DNA of 45,455 nucleotides, taken from positions 1-45,455 of the forward strand of contig JANWUW010000054.1 in assembly GCA_025057935.1 (NCBI GenBank), given 5' to 3'. Both the position numbers and the translations under genes were made by a program. Each line of letters starts with the position of its first letter. The first letter of the stretch is position 1. This stretch comes from Thermoflexales bacterium (GTDB taxonomy: Bacteria > Chloroflexota > Anaerolineae > J036 > Brachytrichaceae). Positions 8,170 through 16,874 of the stretch are shown in pieces. The notes under the pieces are model-generated. The model worked only from the letters and a program-made list of their open reading frames with translations, was not told the origin of the DNA and made no database searches.

Positions 8170-9471
8170 ATGAAGAAACAGCCAATCTTCTTCCGCTTTG
8201 CTGTTGGTGCTGCGCTTGCTGCAGTCTTGGCAGCCTGCGCTCAACCCACACCGACGTCGGCTCCGCAGCAACCGGCAGAGCCAACGCCTACCACTGCGCC
8301 TGCTGAACCAACGCCCACGGCTGCGCCAGCAGAGCCGACTCAGACGCCTGCTGCCAGCAAGGGCAAGATCAAGATCGCCACGCAAAGCCCGCTTTCAGGC
8401 GGTCAAGCCGCGCTTGGTGTCGGCATCCGCAACGGCGCTGAGCTGGGCTTGATCGACATGGGCAAGGCGCTTGAAGAGATGGGGTTTGAGGTCGAGCTGG
8501 CACCTTTCGACGACCAAGCCAAGCCAGAGGTTGGTGCGGCGAATGCGAAGAACATCGCCTCCGACCCCGACATCCTGTGCGTGGTTGGTCACCTCAACTC
8601 GGGCGTGGCGCTTGCCTCGCTGCCCACATACCGCGATGTGAGCTTGGCGATGGTGTCGCCAGCGAACACGAACCCCAAGATCACAGAAAGCGGCTATCCG
8701 AACGCCTTCCGCGTCGTGGGGCGCGACGATGTGCAAGGCGCTGTCGGCGAGGAGTTTGCCCGCACCGAGATGGGCATCAAGAGCGTGTACATCATCCATG
8801 ACAAGACTGACTACGGTCAGGGCGTGGCAGAGTTCTTCCGCCAGCAAGCGGAGAAAAACGGCATCAAGGTGCTCGGCTTCGAGGGCACTGAAGAGAAGGC
8901 GAACTTTGAGTCCATCTTGACGCCGATCCTTGCTGCCAACCCAGACCTGATCTACTTCGGCGGCATTTACGATCAGGCGGCGCCGTTCTTCAAGCAGGCG
9001 CGCGAGCGCGGCATCACGGCGAAGTTCCTCGGGCCGGACGGTCTGGACTCGCCGGAGCTGCTCAAGCTGGCAGGCGATGCGGTGAAGGGCATGTACTACA
9101 CCTCGGTAGCCGCTCCAGTCAGCCAGTTCCCGGATGCGGCGAAGTTCGCTGAGGATTACAAGGCGAAGTTCAATGAGGATGCGCCGCCCTTCTCGGCACA
9201 AGCTTACGACGCGATGGGCGTCTGCATCCGCGCGATCAAGACCGCTGCAGATAAGAACGGCGGCAACAAGCCTACCCGCGAGCAGGTCGTGCAAGCCATC
9301 CGTGAGGGCGGCGAGTACAAGGGCATCGCCGGCACTTACAAGTTCAACGCGAAGGGCGACCCCGAGAAGGCGGTGTACTTCGTGTTGCAGGTGAGCGAAG
9401 AGGACGGCGACCCAGCGGAGGTCTGGAACAAGAACAAGGTGGTGAAGAAGCTGGAGATCCCGGCGCCGTAA
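8170..9471 (+). CDS. livK: Branched-chain amino acid ABC transporter, substrate-binding lipoprotein
   Basis: The 433-residue protein starts with a lipoprotein signal (lipobox LAAC, lipidated Cys23). A low-complexity Thr/Pro/Ala linker (about 25-67) tethers the binding domain to the membrane. The mature part is a periplasmic-binding type I fold beginning IKIATQSPLSGGQAALG, as in Leu/Ile/Val receptors. It should capture amino acids or related compounds outside the cell for the permease encoded next. I chose ATG 8170 because GAGGAG lies in front and the signal peptide starts there. A strong hairpin after the gene probably lowers expression of the downstream genes relative to this receptor. Exact ligand is not certain; the family also binds urea and amides. 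Confidence 0.93.
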   Translation: MKKQPIFFRFAVGAALAAVLAACAQPTPTSAPQQPAEPTPTTAPAEPTPTAAPAEPTQTPAASKGKIKIATQSPLSGGQAALGVGIRNGAELGLIDMGKALEEMGFEVELAPFDDQAKPEVGAANAKNIASDPDILCVVGHLNSGVALASLPTYRDVSLAMVSPANTNPKITESGYPNAFRVVGRDDVQGAVGEEFARTEMGIKSVYIIHDKTDYGQGVAEFFRQQAEKNGIKVLGFEGTEEKANFESILTPILAANPDLIYFGGIYDQAAPFFKQARERGITAKFLGPDGLDSPELLKLAGDAVKGMYYTSVAAPVSQFPDAAKFAEDYKAKFNEDAPPFSAQAYDAMGVCIRAIKTAADKNGGNKPTREQVVQAIREGGEYKGIAGTYKFNAKGDPEKAVYFVLQVSEEDGDPAEVWNKNKVVKKLEIPAP

Positions 9472-9504
9472 CGCTGCACTTGGACTCCAACTTCCTCCAC
9501 CCGC

Positions 9505-9541
9505 GAGCGGGGGAGTGTGCACCGCTCCCCCGCTCTTGTAT
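9505..9541 (+). terminator. Terminator/attenuator between livK and livH
   Basis: Perfect 11-bp arms (GAGCGGGGGAG and its complement) with a 9-base loop are followed by TTGTATT. Its place inside the transporter operon fits partial termination, giving more receptor than membrane components. Confidence 0.7.
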
Positions 9542-9590
9542 TAGACTCGGCGCACAAACCGAGCAATCCGAAACCCAGAGAGCGTGACGT

Positions 9591-10763
9591 ATGGCGGTTG
9601 CAGCACTCCCAACTCCCACCGTACGGCGCACCCTGCGCATGACGCTTGCGAGCGTGTTCGGCCCGCTAGGGCAAGTATTCGTGTTTGTTGTGGGCAGCGC
9701 AATTGTGCTCAGCATCGGCACCCTGTTGATCGCGTTCTTGCTGCGCGGCACGCGTGCCGACGTGGACTTGGTCCAAGCTACGCTCGTGATCCTGCCACAA
9801 GTCATCATTGACGGCTTGGTGCGCGGCTTCCTCTTCGCCACCATTGCCCTCGGTTACACCATGGTGTATGGTGTGCTGGAGTTCATCAACTTCGCGCACG
9901 GTGAGATCTTCATGGTCGGCGCGTTTGCTGGCGCTGCGCTCGGTTCAATTCTGGTTTCATCAGGTGTGTTGAACGCGCTGCCAGTGCCGCTCTACGTTGT
10001 GGTTGCAGTGCTGGTGGGGATGGTGGTGAGCGGCTTGCTCGCGGTGAGCATTGAGCGCGTCGCCTACCGACCACTGCGGGGCGCGCCGCGTTTGGTGCCG
10101 TTAATCTCAGCGATCGGCGTCTCACTGCTGCTGCAAGACGGCGTGCGTCTAATCGCGAACCTGAGCGGCTTGGGGTTCAACGCGCGCTTTCAAACGCCAA
10201 ACTTCGGACCGCCGCTGCGCCTCGCGGAGATCCCCGTCTCTGAGGATCGCGCTATCCCGCTGATTCTCGATGTGCGTGCGTTGACCTTCATTGTTGCGGC
10301 GATCCTGATGCTGGTTGCGCTGAACTATCTGGTCAACGCCACCAAGCTGGGCACGGCGATCCGCGCGGTGGCGCAAGATCGTCCTACGGCAAGCCTGATG
10401 GGGATTAACGTCAACCAAATCATCGCGTTGACGTTCCTCATCGGCGGCGCATTGGGTGGAGCTGCAGGAGTGCTGTTCGGCATCCGCGTGGGCACGGTGA
10501 ACCCCTACGTCGGCTTCTTGCCTGGGCTCAAGGCGTTCACTGCGGCGGTGCTCGGCGGCATCGGCAACATCCCCGGCGCGATGGTAGGTGGGATCGTGCT
10601 CGGCTTCCTAGAGGCGTTTGTGGCGTCCTACCTCTCGTTGATGACAGCGGGCGCATTCTCTGGCGCCAGCTACGCCGACATTGTGGCGTTCAGCATTCTG
10701 ATCCTCATCCTCATCTTTCGCCCCTCTGGGTTGCTTGGTGAGGCGGTCTCGCAGAAGGTATAG
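9591..10763 (+). CDS. livH: Branched-chain amino acid ABC transporter permease LivH
   Basis: The 390-residue inner-membrane protein carries the LivH core (GYTMVYGVLEFINFAHGEIFMVGAF and, near the end, AVLGGIGNIPGAMVGG). Compared with the usual length near 300 it has an N-terminal extension of about 75 residues containing one further membrane helix (28-50). It pairs with LivM to form the channel. The gene lies 119 bases after livK, across the attenuator hairpin, and 3 bases before livM. Confidence 0.93.
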   Translation: MAVAALPTPTVRRTLRMTLASVFGPLGQVFVFVVGSAIVLSIGTLLIAFLLRGTRADVDLVQATLVILPQVIIDGLVRGFLFATIALGYTMVYGVLEFINFAHGEIFMVGAFAGAALGSILVSSGVLNALPVPLYVVVAVLVGMVVSGLLAVSIERVAYRPLRGAPRLVPLISAIGVSLLLQDGVRLIANLSGLGFNARFQTPNFGPPLRLAEIPVSEDRAIPLILDVRALTFIVAAILMLVALNYLVNATKLGTAIRAVAQDRPTASLMGINVNQIIALTFLIGGALGGAAGVLFGIRVGTVNPYVGFLPGLKAFTAAVLGGIGNIPGAMVGGIVLGFLEAFVASYLSLMTAGAFSGASYADIVAFSILILILIFRPSGLLGEAVSQKV

Positions 10764-10766
10764 GCC

Positions 10767-12092
10767 ATGAACAAGACGGCAAATCACGCGCAGAGAGTTT
10801 CTGTGCAGTTCAACCGCGGACTGCCGGCGTATGTGGCGCTGACGCTCTATGTGCTGATCACAAGCGCGTTGTTGCTGAGCAATACGCGCACCAGCCTGCT
10901 CACCGATATCATCTTCGTCCTGTTCTTGATGGGCATGCTGGCGATCTATCGCGCGCGCGTTGCTGGCGGCTACAAGCTTGTGCTAGCGGCAGTGGTGCTC
11001 TTGGGGGTGTTGCCCTACTTCGGCACGCGCAACGCCTTCTACGTTGAGCTGGCGATTCAAGCGGCGATCTTTGTCACATTGGCGCTGGGCTTAAACGTGG
11101 TCGTGGGCTTCGCAGGGCTGCTCGACCTCGGCTACGTGGCGTTTTTCGCCGTCGGCGCGTATTTGTGGGGCATCCTCAGCACGCCACAAATCGCGCAGAT
11201 CGCGCCCGGCGCTTCGCCTGTTGAGCCTTGGATGTTTTACTTGTTCCTTGCGATTGGTCTGCTGGTGGGCACGATCTTCGGCATCCTGTTGGGCTTTCCA
11301 GTGCTGCGGTTGCGCGGCGACTACCTCGCCATCGTCACATTAGGGCTGGGCGAGGTGATCCGCGTGTTGGCGGTGAACCTCGACCGGCCGGTCAACATCA
11401 CGAACGGCTCGCAGGGCATCAAGGACGTAGCGCGCCCGCCACTGCCGGATGTGTTGCGCGCGCTCATGCCCGGGCTTGGAGACGCGCAGATTTACCAAAT
11501 CTTCATTTACCTCATGGCGCTGGCGGTGCTTGGGTTGACCGTGCTGGTTGTGTATCGCCTGAAGAACTCGCGCGTCGGGCGCGCTTGGGAGGCAATCCGT
11601 GAGGACGACGTAGCGGCAGTGGCGATGGGAGTTCCGATCGTGCGCATGAAGCTGCTTGCGTTTGCCGTGGGCGCTTCGTTTGCGGGCGCGATGGGCGTGC
11701 TGTTCGCCGCAAAGCAGCAGTTCATCAACCCGCCCACGTTTGACCTGTTACGCTCGATTGGCATCCTGGCGATGGTGATCCTCGGTGGCATGGGGAGCAT
11801 CCCCGGCGCGATCTTCGGCGGCACGCTGGTCACGTTGCTCGATCTTCAAATCTTGCCGCGCATTGCCATGGAGCTTTCTGCGCTTAAGCGCCAAGGCATC
11901 GGCATTCCAGACTGGTTCGATCCCGCCCAGTATCAGCGCGCGCTCTTCGGGCTGCTGCTGATCCTGATGATGATCTTCCGCCCGGCAGGGATTCTGCCCG
12001 ATGAGCGCCGACGCGAGGAGCTTAGCGAGGGCGAGGGCGTCGAGATAGTCGAAACTGCGACCTCGCCGCAACCCGAAGCGGCTTCATCCTGA
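10767..12092 (+). CDS. livM: Branched-chain amino acid ABC transporter permease LivM
   Basis: The 441-residue protein has about ten predicted membrane helices. The LivM core includes ALGLNVVVGFAGLLDLGYVAF, the cytoplasmic coupling segment GRAWEAIREDDVAAVAMG, and MVILGGMGSIPGAIFGG near the C-terminus. It forms the translocation path with LivH and docks on LivG/LivF. The charged C-terminal tail (about 410-441) is rich in Glu. It lies 3 bases after livH and 18 bases before the preferred livG start. Confidence 0.93.
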   Translation: MNKTANHAQRVSVQFNRGLPAYVALTLYVLITSALLLSNTRTSLLTDIIFVLFLMGMLAIYRARVAGGYKLVLAAVVLLGVLPYFGTRNAFYVELAIQAAIFVTLALGLNVVVGFAGLLDLGYVAFFAVGAYLWGILSTPQIAQIAPGASPVEPWMFYLFLAIGLLVGTIFGILLGFPVLRLRGDYLAIVTLGLGEVIRVLAVNLDRPVNITNGSQGIKDVARPPLPDVLRALMPGLGDAQIYQIFIYLMALAVLGLTVLVVYRLKNSRVGRAWEAIREDDVAAVAMGVPIVRMKLLAFAVGASFAGAMGVLFAAKQQFINPPTFDLLRSIGILAMVILGGMGSIPGAIFGGTLVTLLDLQILPRIAMELSALKRQGIGIPDWFDPAQYQRALFGLLLILMMIFRPAGILPDERRREELSEGEGVEIVETATSPQPEAASS

Positions 12093-12110
12093 TCAACCGA
12101 GGTGTTGAAC

Positions 12111-12896
12111 GTGGCGCTCCTTGAAGCAGAAAACATCACCAAAGTCTTCGGCGGCTTGATGGCTGTCAACAGCGTCTCCCTCACAGTGGAGAAAGGGAGC
12201 ATCGTCAGCGTCATTGGCCCGAACGGCGCTGGCAAGACGACGTTCTTTAACGTGCTAACCGGTATCTACAAGCCAGACGGCGGCACAATTCGGTTCGATG
12301 GCGAGACCATCACTGGCTTGCGCCCCGACCAGATCACCCAGCGCGGGATCGCGCGCACGTTTCAGAACATCCGCCTGTTCGGCAACATGACCGCGCTGGA
12401 GAACGTGATGGTGGGCATGCATAGCCGTCTGCGCGCAGGGGTGTGGGGCGCTATCTTCCAAACGCCACAAGTGCGCCAAGAGGAGACACGCGCGCGACAA
12501 CGGGCGCGCGAGCTGTTGGCGTTTGTGGGGCTGGAGCGGCGCATGGATGAGTTGGCAAAGAACCTGCCCTACGGCGACCAGCGCCGCCTGGAGATCGCGC
12601 GCGCGCTCGCCACGCAGCCAAAGCTGATCTTGCTCGACGAGCCGACCGCCGGCATGAATCCCCAAGAGACTGCTGAGGCGACGGAGCTGATCCGCCGCCT
12701 GCGCGACGAACTGGGCATCACGGTGGTCCTGATCGAACACGACATGCGCGTTGTGATGACGATCTCGGAGCGTATCACCGTGTTGGACTACGGCTCGAAG
12801 ATCGCCGAGGGCAAGCCGGAGGAGATCCGCACCAACCCACGCGTGATCGAGGCGTACCTTGGTCGCGGTGCTGCGTTAGAAGCCCAAATGCGTTGA
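12111..12896 (+). CDS. livG: Branched-chain amino acid ABC transporter ATP-binding protein LivG
   Basis: This ABC ATPase has Walker A GPNGAGKTT, the LivG-type signature LPYGDQRRLEIARAL, Walker B LILLDEPTAGMNP and the H-loop IEHDM. It powers the permease. I chose the GTG at 12111 (MALLEAENITK) because GAGG at 12099-12102 is 8 bases upstream; a GTG at 12102 in the same frame would overlap that ribosome site. The product is 261 residues, normal for LivG, including the C-terminal extension (IEAYLGRGA) that separates LivG from LivF. Confidence 0.94.
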   Translation: MALLEAENITKVFGGLMAVNSVSLTVEKGSIVSVIGPNGAGKTTFFNVLTGIYKPDGGTIRFDGETITGLRPDQITQRGIARTFQNIRLFGNMTALENVMVGMHSRLRAGVWGAIFQTPQVRQEETRARQRARELLAFVGLERRMDELAKNLPYGDQRRLEIARALATQPKLILLDEPTAGMNPQETAEATELIRRLRDELGITVVLIEHDMRVVMTISERITVLDYGSKIAEGKPEEIRTNPRVIEAYLGRGAALEAQMR

Positions 12897-12916
12897 TTGT
12901 GCGAGGAGAGGTCACC

Positions 12917-13630
12917 ATGGCGCTGCTGGAGTTGAAGAACGTCCACACCTACTACGGCAACATCCACGCGCTCAAGGGCATTTCATTCTCCGTCGAGAAG
13001 GGCGAGATCGTCACGCTGATCGGCGCCAACGGCGCCGGCAAGAGCACCACGCTGCGCACCATCTCTGGCTTGCTCACTCCCCGCCAGGGCGAAATCTGGT
13101 TCGAGGGTCAACGCATTGATCGCTTGCCGCCCCACGAGATCGTCGCGCGCGGCGTGTTGCAATCGCCAGAAGGGCGACGCATCTTCCCGCGGCTGACGGT
13201 GCGTGAGAACCTTGAGATGGGTGCCTACCAGCGCAAGGACAAAGCGGGCATTCTGCAGGACATGGAGCGCGTGTTCGCACTGTTTCCGCGCCTGAAGGAG
13301 CGCTTGAACCAAAAAGGCGGCACGCTCTCAGGAGGAGAGCAGCAAATGCTCGCCATCGGGCGCGCATTGATGGGACGCCCGCGCGTGCTACTGCTCGATG
13401 AGCCTTCAATGGGCTTGGCGCCCGTGCTGGTTGAGCAAATCTTTGACATCATCCGCGAGATTAATCAGCAGGGCACGACGATTTTGCTGGTGGAGCAAAA
13501 CGCGCGCCTTGCGCTGAGCATCGCGCACCGAGGCTACGTGTTGGAGACCGGCCGCATTGTGCTCACCGGCACCGGGCAGGAATTGGCGAACAACCCACAG
13601 GTAAAAGCCGCATACCTTGGCGAGCACTGA
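12917..13630 (+). CDS. livF: Branched-chain amino acid ABC transporter ATP-binding protein LivF
   Basis: The 237-residue ATPase has Walker A GANGAGKST, signature LSGGEQQMLAIGRAL, Walker B VLLLDEPSMGLAP and H-loop VEQNA, as in LivF. It forms the nucleotide-binding heterodimer with LivG. A ribosome site GAGGAGAGG lies before the ATG at 12917, so I prefer it to the in-frame upstream start at 12893. It is the last transporter gene; plsY begins 3 bases after it. Confidence 0.94.
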   Translation: MALLELKNVHTYYGNIHALKGISFSVEKGEIVTLIGANGAGKSTTLRTISGLLTPRQGEIWFEGQRIDRLPPHEIVARGVLQSPEGRRIFPRLTVRENLEMGAYQRKDKAGILQDMERVFALFPRLKERLNQKGGTLSGGEQQMLAIGRALMGRPRVLLLDEPSMGLAPVLVEQIFDIIREINQQGTTILLVEQNARLALSIAHRGYVLETGRIVLTGTGQELANNPQVKAAYLGEH

Positions 13631-13633
13631 GCG

Positions 13634-14284
13634 ATGAATGCGCTCGTCGTAAGCTTGCTCAGCGGCGTCGTCGGTTACCTCGTCGGCTCGATTCCCTTTG
13701 GTTGGATCATCGTCAAGCTAACGAAAGGGATCGACGTGCGGCAGGTCGGCAGTGGGCGCACAGGCGGCACAAACGTGTTCCGCGCTGCCGGTCCTGTTGC
13801 TGGTGTGGCAACAGCCGTGCTCGACGTGCTGAAGGGTGTGATCGCCGTAGTGGTCGTACGAGCGCTCAGCGGCGAGACGGCTGGATGGGCGGAGGCACTG
13901 ACGGGTTTTGGCGTAGTTCTGGGGCACAACGCCTCAGTGTTCCTTGGCTTTCGCGGCGGCGCTGGTGGTGCAACGGCTGTAGGCACGAGTATTGCCCTCT
14001 GGCCGCCCAGCGGCATTCCTGCGCTGCTTGTAGGTTCTTTTGTGCTCTTTGTGATCGGCTATGCCTCCGTGGCTTCGATGCTTGCGGGCAGCATCGTGGC
14101 GATCGGCTCGACGGTTGGAGCGCTGATAGGCGCCTGCCCGCCAGCGTATGCTGCTTACGGCTGGGGTGTGCTCGCGCTGATCCTCATCGCGCTGCGTCCC
14201 AACATTCAAAGGCTGCTAGCAGGCACCGAGCGCCGCGTCTCTTGGTTTGGGCGCCGCAAATCCGCAGAGAGGCAGACAGGGTAG
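13634..14284 (+). CDS. plsY: Glycerol-3-phosphate acyltransferase PlsY
   Basis: The 216-residue membrane protein has the PlsY architecture: an N-terminal GSIPFGWIIVKL, motif 1 GSGRTGGTN (usual form GSGNxGATN), and motif 2 GHNASVFLGFRGGAGGAT (usual form GHxxxxFxxFxGGKG). PlsY moves the acyl group of acyl-phosphate to glycerol-3-phosphate, the first step of phospholipid synthesis. The Asn to Arg change in motif 1 and the Lys to Ala change in motif 2 are unusual, though I recall similar forms in Chloroflexi. The gene starts 3 bases after livF and so is probably cotranscribed with the transporter. Confidence 0.88.
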   Translation: MNALVVSLLSGVVGYLVGSIPFGWIIVKLTKGIDVRQVGSGRTGGTNVFRAAGPVAGVATAVLDVLKGVIAVVVVRALSGETAGWAEALTGFGVVLGHNASVFLGFRGGAGGATAVGTSIALWPPSGIPALLVGSFVLFVIGYASVASMLAGSIVAIGSTVGALIGACPPAYAAYGWGVLALILIALRPNIQRLLAGTERRVSWFGRRKSAERQTG

Positions 14285-14359
14285 CTCGTTCCCGCGCGCT
14301 AATGCTCGGAGGCGCGCTTAATCTGCTCTTCACGCTGCGGTGGTAAGAGCATAGTTGCG

Positions 14360-14791
14360 ATGGTCAAGCCGCGTGTTTTGATCCTTTGCACGGCGAACTC
14401 GGCGCGTTCACAAATGGCAGAAGGCATTCTGCGGTGGCTTTCTGGGGGGCAGGTGGAGGCGCACAGCGCTGGCATGCGTCCTAGTCGTGTGAACCCTTTC
14501 GCGATCCGCGCCATGCAAGAAATTGGCGTGGACATCAGCAACCAGCGCTCAAAGGGAGTGGAGGAATTTCTAGGTCAGCCCTTTGACTATGTGATCACGG
14601 TTTGCGATGACGCTGCGGAAAGCTGCCCTACTTTCCCCGGCCCAGCGCGCCGCATCCACTGGAGCTTTCCAGACCCAGCGGCTGTTGAAGATGAAACAGA
14701 GCGCATGACTGCGTTCCGCGATGTGCGCGACGGGCTGATTCAGCGCTTTCGTTCATTTTTGCAGGAGATCGGGATTCAGGCGGCTGCCTAG
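14360..14791 (+). CDS. arsC: Arsenate reductase, thioredoxin-coupled (LMW-PTPase fold)
   Basis: The 143-residue protein has the phosphatase loop CTANSARS starting at Cys10, and a Cys pair Cys82/Cys89 (VCDDAAESCP). These three positions match the catalytic cysteines of the Staphylococcus pI258 thioredoxin-dependent ArsC, which passes a disulfide from Cys10 to Cys82-Cys89. The DP segment (FPDPAAVE) gives the general acid Asp. No arsenite pump or ArsR gene is near, so it is a solitary arsenate reductase, or less likely a protein tyrosine phosphatase. Its TAG stop shares a CTAG with the stop of the convergent metallopeptidase gene. Confidence 0.9.
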   Translation: MVKPRVLILCTANSARSQMAEGILRWLSGGQVEAHSAGMRPSRVNPFAIRAMQEIGVDISNQRSKGVEEFLGQPFDYVITVCDDAAESCPTFPGPARRIHWSFPDPAAVEDETERMTAFRDVRDGLIQRFRSFLQEIGIQAAA

Positions 14792-15888
14792 CTGTTGCGC
14801 TCTGGGAAAAACAGGCCAGTGTGTTTGTAATTCATGCACATGCGCGTGATCAACGCGGTGAGCTCCACCAATTTCTTGTCTGCGTTCTCCTTCTCCAGCC
14901 ACAGGTTGAGCGCCCGGGCGCGCTGAATGAGTTTGTCGAGCACGTCGTGAACAACAGCTGAGTCCACACCGCTGCGGTTGGCGATGCGGCTGATCAGCGT
15001 TTGTTTGTGCTGCTTGATGAACGTCTCCGCACGTGCAAAGCGGCTGAAAAGCTGTCGGCGGTTGAGGCGCGCTGGCTGCTTACGAAAAATGAGCTTGAGA
15101 TCGACGTCCACGTAGCCCGTTGCTTTAGCGTAGTAGTGGCGAGGGTTTGCCTTCATGAACTGCGCTACGGTTAGCTTGACTTCTTGATATGGCTCGATCA
15201 TCCATGTCGGGTTCACCTCCACAAGGATGGGCTGGCGACCGAGCTCAGCTACGATACGCTCAGTGTATTCAAGCTTTGCCAACGCGCGCGGGTAGTTGCG
15301 ATACACCTTGCGCCAGTTCGAGCGCGGCGTGAGCCAAACGGTGAACGTCTCCGCAAAGTCTTCATCGGGATGCTTCTGCGCGTAGTAGTCCCCGTTGGGG
15401 TTCACGTAGCTGCGGCTCCATGGGTTGTATTCAAACTCATCGCCCTCAGGGTAGGTGTTGAAGAAATGCCCTTGCACGTCAAACAACTCACGGAAATCTT
15501 TGCGGCGATAGAGTTTGTAGGCGTAGCAAAATGCGTGGCCGCACTCGTGGCGCAGGAGATCGAAGATATCAGCGTCGCTGTAGCGCCAGCCACGAAATTC
15601 CTCATTGAGGTCTTTGAGGAGCGGATCAAAGTCGTAGAAGCCGAGCGCGATGATTGGCTGACCGGCAATGCAGCCGTAGCCTGTAGAGATGTAAAAAATC
15701 GGCTCCAGTTTGGTAATGCCAGCGCGCCGCAACTCGTGTTTAACGACAGGAATAGCTTGCGCGAAGATGGTGCCCTCAAAGCGCAGATCGAGCTCGCAAA
15801 TGGGTGTGTTGAGCAATTCCAATTTTTTGGTATCGGTCGAAAAAAGTAGAGCCTGAGAGCGCCTCATCTGTTTGCTTCTGGGTCGCAT
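14788..15888 (-). CDS. Putative zinc metallopeptidase (HExxH, gluzincin-like)
   Basis: The protein (up to 366 residues) contains HECGH at 114-118 in a helix (LLRHECGHAFCYAY) and a downstream acidic motif HPDEDFAETFTVWL (about 173-186). Glu180 is the likely third zinc ligand, the pattern seen in the putative zinc-binding metallopeptidase families. No signal peptide is seen, so it appears cytoplasmic. The C-terminal 130 residues are basic and helical, perhaps a nucleic-acid or protein contact domain. A TAGAAT hexamer on this strand (15887-15892) overlaps the first ATG, so the real start may be the second ATG at 15867, giving 359 residues. No substrate can be named. The gene is divergent from cdaA. 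Confidence 0.75.
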   Translation of the reverse strand: MRPRSKQMRRSQALLFSTDTKKLELLNTPICELDLRFEGTIFAQAIPVVKHELRRAGITKLEPIFYISTGYGCIAGQPIIALGFYDFDPLLKDLNEEFRGWRYSDADIFDLLRHECGHAFCYAYKLYRRKDFRELFDVQGHFFNTYPEGDEFEYNPWSRSYVNPNGDYYAQKHPDEDFAETFTVWLTPRSNWRKVYRNYPRALAKLEYTERIVAELGRQPILVEVNPTWMIEPYQEVKLTVAQFMKANPRHYYAKATGYVDVDLKLIFRKQPARLNRRQLFSRFARAETFIKQHKQTLISRIANRSGVDSAVVHDVLDKLIQRARALNLWLEKENADKKLVELTALITRMCMNYKHTGLFFPERNS

Positions 15889-15954
15889 TCTAACGCAGGT
15901 TGGTTAAAGTTTTTTTGAGCTTATGCTTATGTCTAATTTAGTGTGCTCGCGCAG

Positions 15955-15984
15955 TTGAACACGGAGGCGCGCCGACGTTAGAAT
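15955..15984 (+). promoter_or_regulatory. Sigma70-type promoter of cdaA
   Basis: TTGAAC (15955-15960), an 18-base spacer and TAGAAT (15979-15984) precede the cdaA ATG by 28 bases. Confidence 0.55.
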
Positions 15985-16012
15985 CAGGCAGGAGCGCGGA
16001 CGCAGGACGGGC

Positions 16013-16840
16013 ATGATAGAGCTATTCTGGTTGCTGCAGCGACTCACCCCCTTGGCTGTGTTGGACATAGCGCTTGTGGCGCTATTGTTCTTCGGCGCAC
16101 TGCTGTTGGTGCGCGCCACTCAGGCGGTCTCCGTGCTGCGTGGTCTGGTGATCCTCGGCTTGATCAGTTTAGCGCTTGGCAGCAGCGCGCAACTGCCGGC
16201 GTTCAATCTTGTGATGCGCACAGTGTTGCCAGCGCTGTTAGTTGCGATTCCGGTGATCTTCCAGCCGGAGCTGCGCCGAGCGCTTGAGCGCCTCGGACGC
16301 TTTAATGAGGTGCTCACCGCGCCGCGTCGTAGTGAAACGGAGATAGTGGTGCGCAAGGTGAGCGAAGCAGCGCAGCGCTTGGCGAACAAACACCACGGCG
16401 CGCTCATCGTGCTGGAGCGCGAGACAGGGCTGCAGCACTTGATCGACTCAGGCGTGAAGCTCGACGCAGAGCTCTCGCCAGAGCTGTTGCTGGCAATCTT
16501 CGACCCGCATTCGCCGTTGCACGACGGTGGGGTGATCATTCGTCATGGGCGTGTTGCAGCGGCGGCATGCGTGTTGCCGCTCACCACCTCAACTCCGGAG
16601 GATATGCGCATTGGGCTGCGCCACCGCGCTGGCATTGGCGTTACGGAGGGCAGCGATGCTGTCGCGGTGATCGTCTCTGAGGAGCGCGGCACGATCAGCA
16701 TCGCGCACAGCGGGCGCTTGATCCGTCGCATTGATCCCGCGCACCTCGAGAGCGCGCTGATCGCGCTCGTGCAGCCCGTGCTCCCCCGCGCCACTTCGCT
16801 GCTCGGGCTGTTTCGGCAAGAGCGCGCGCGTGAGCAATGA
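16013..16840 (+). CDS. cdaA: Diadenylate cyclase CdaA (c-di-AMP synthase)
   Basis: The 275-residue protein has three N-terminal membrane helices (about 12-34, 38-56, 64-82) and a DAC domain. Catalytic motifs are LHDGGVII (171-173 DGG, where most enzymes have DGA) and GLRHRAGIG (RHR 203-205). CdaA joins two ATP into cyclic di-AMP, which controls potassium and osmotic balance and wall homeostasis. The usual operon partners cdaR (YbbR) and glmM are not here; instead a GH4-family gene follows, its frame overlapping the end of cdaA. The Ala to Gly change in DGA keeps the metal-binding Asp, so activity is likely. Confidence 0.92.
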   Translation: MIELFWLLQRLTPLAVLDIALVALLFFGALLLVRATQAVSVLRGLVILGLISLALGSSAQLPAFNLVMRTVLPALLVAIPVIFQPELRRALERLGRFNEVLTAPRRSETEIVVRKVSEAAQRLANKHHGALIVLERETGLQHLIDSGVKLDAELSPELLLAIFDPHSPLHDGGVIIRHGRVAAAACVLPLTTSTPEDMRIGLRHRAGIGVTEGSDAVAVIVSEERGTISIAHSGRLIRRIDPAHLESALIALVQPVLPRATSLLGLFRQERAREQ

Positions 16841-16874
16841 GCCGCGCAAGGCTTCTCAAATCGCAGAGTATGTG

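Noticed and set aside
8395-9522. A 375-codon open frame on the minus strand opposite livK
   Set aside because: It mirrors the reading frame of a clear ABC receptor gene, has a composition rich in His/Arg/Leu typical of GC-rich antisense frames, and shows no motif.
14285-14359. GCGCGC and GCTCTT/AAGAGC inverted repeats after plsY as a terminator
   Set aside because: Stems are only 6 bp and the T run is missing, so the evidence is too weak.
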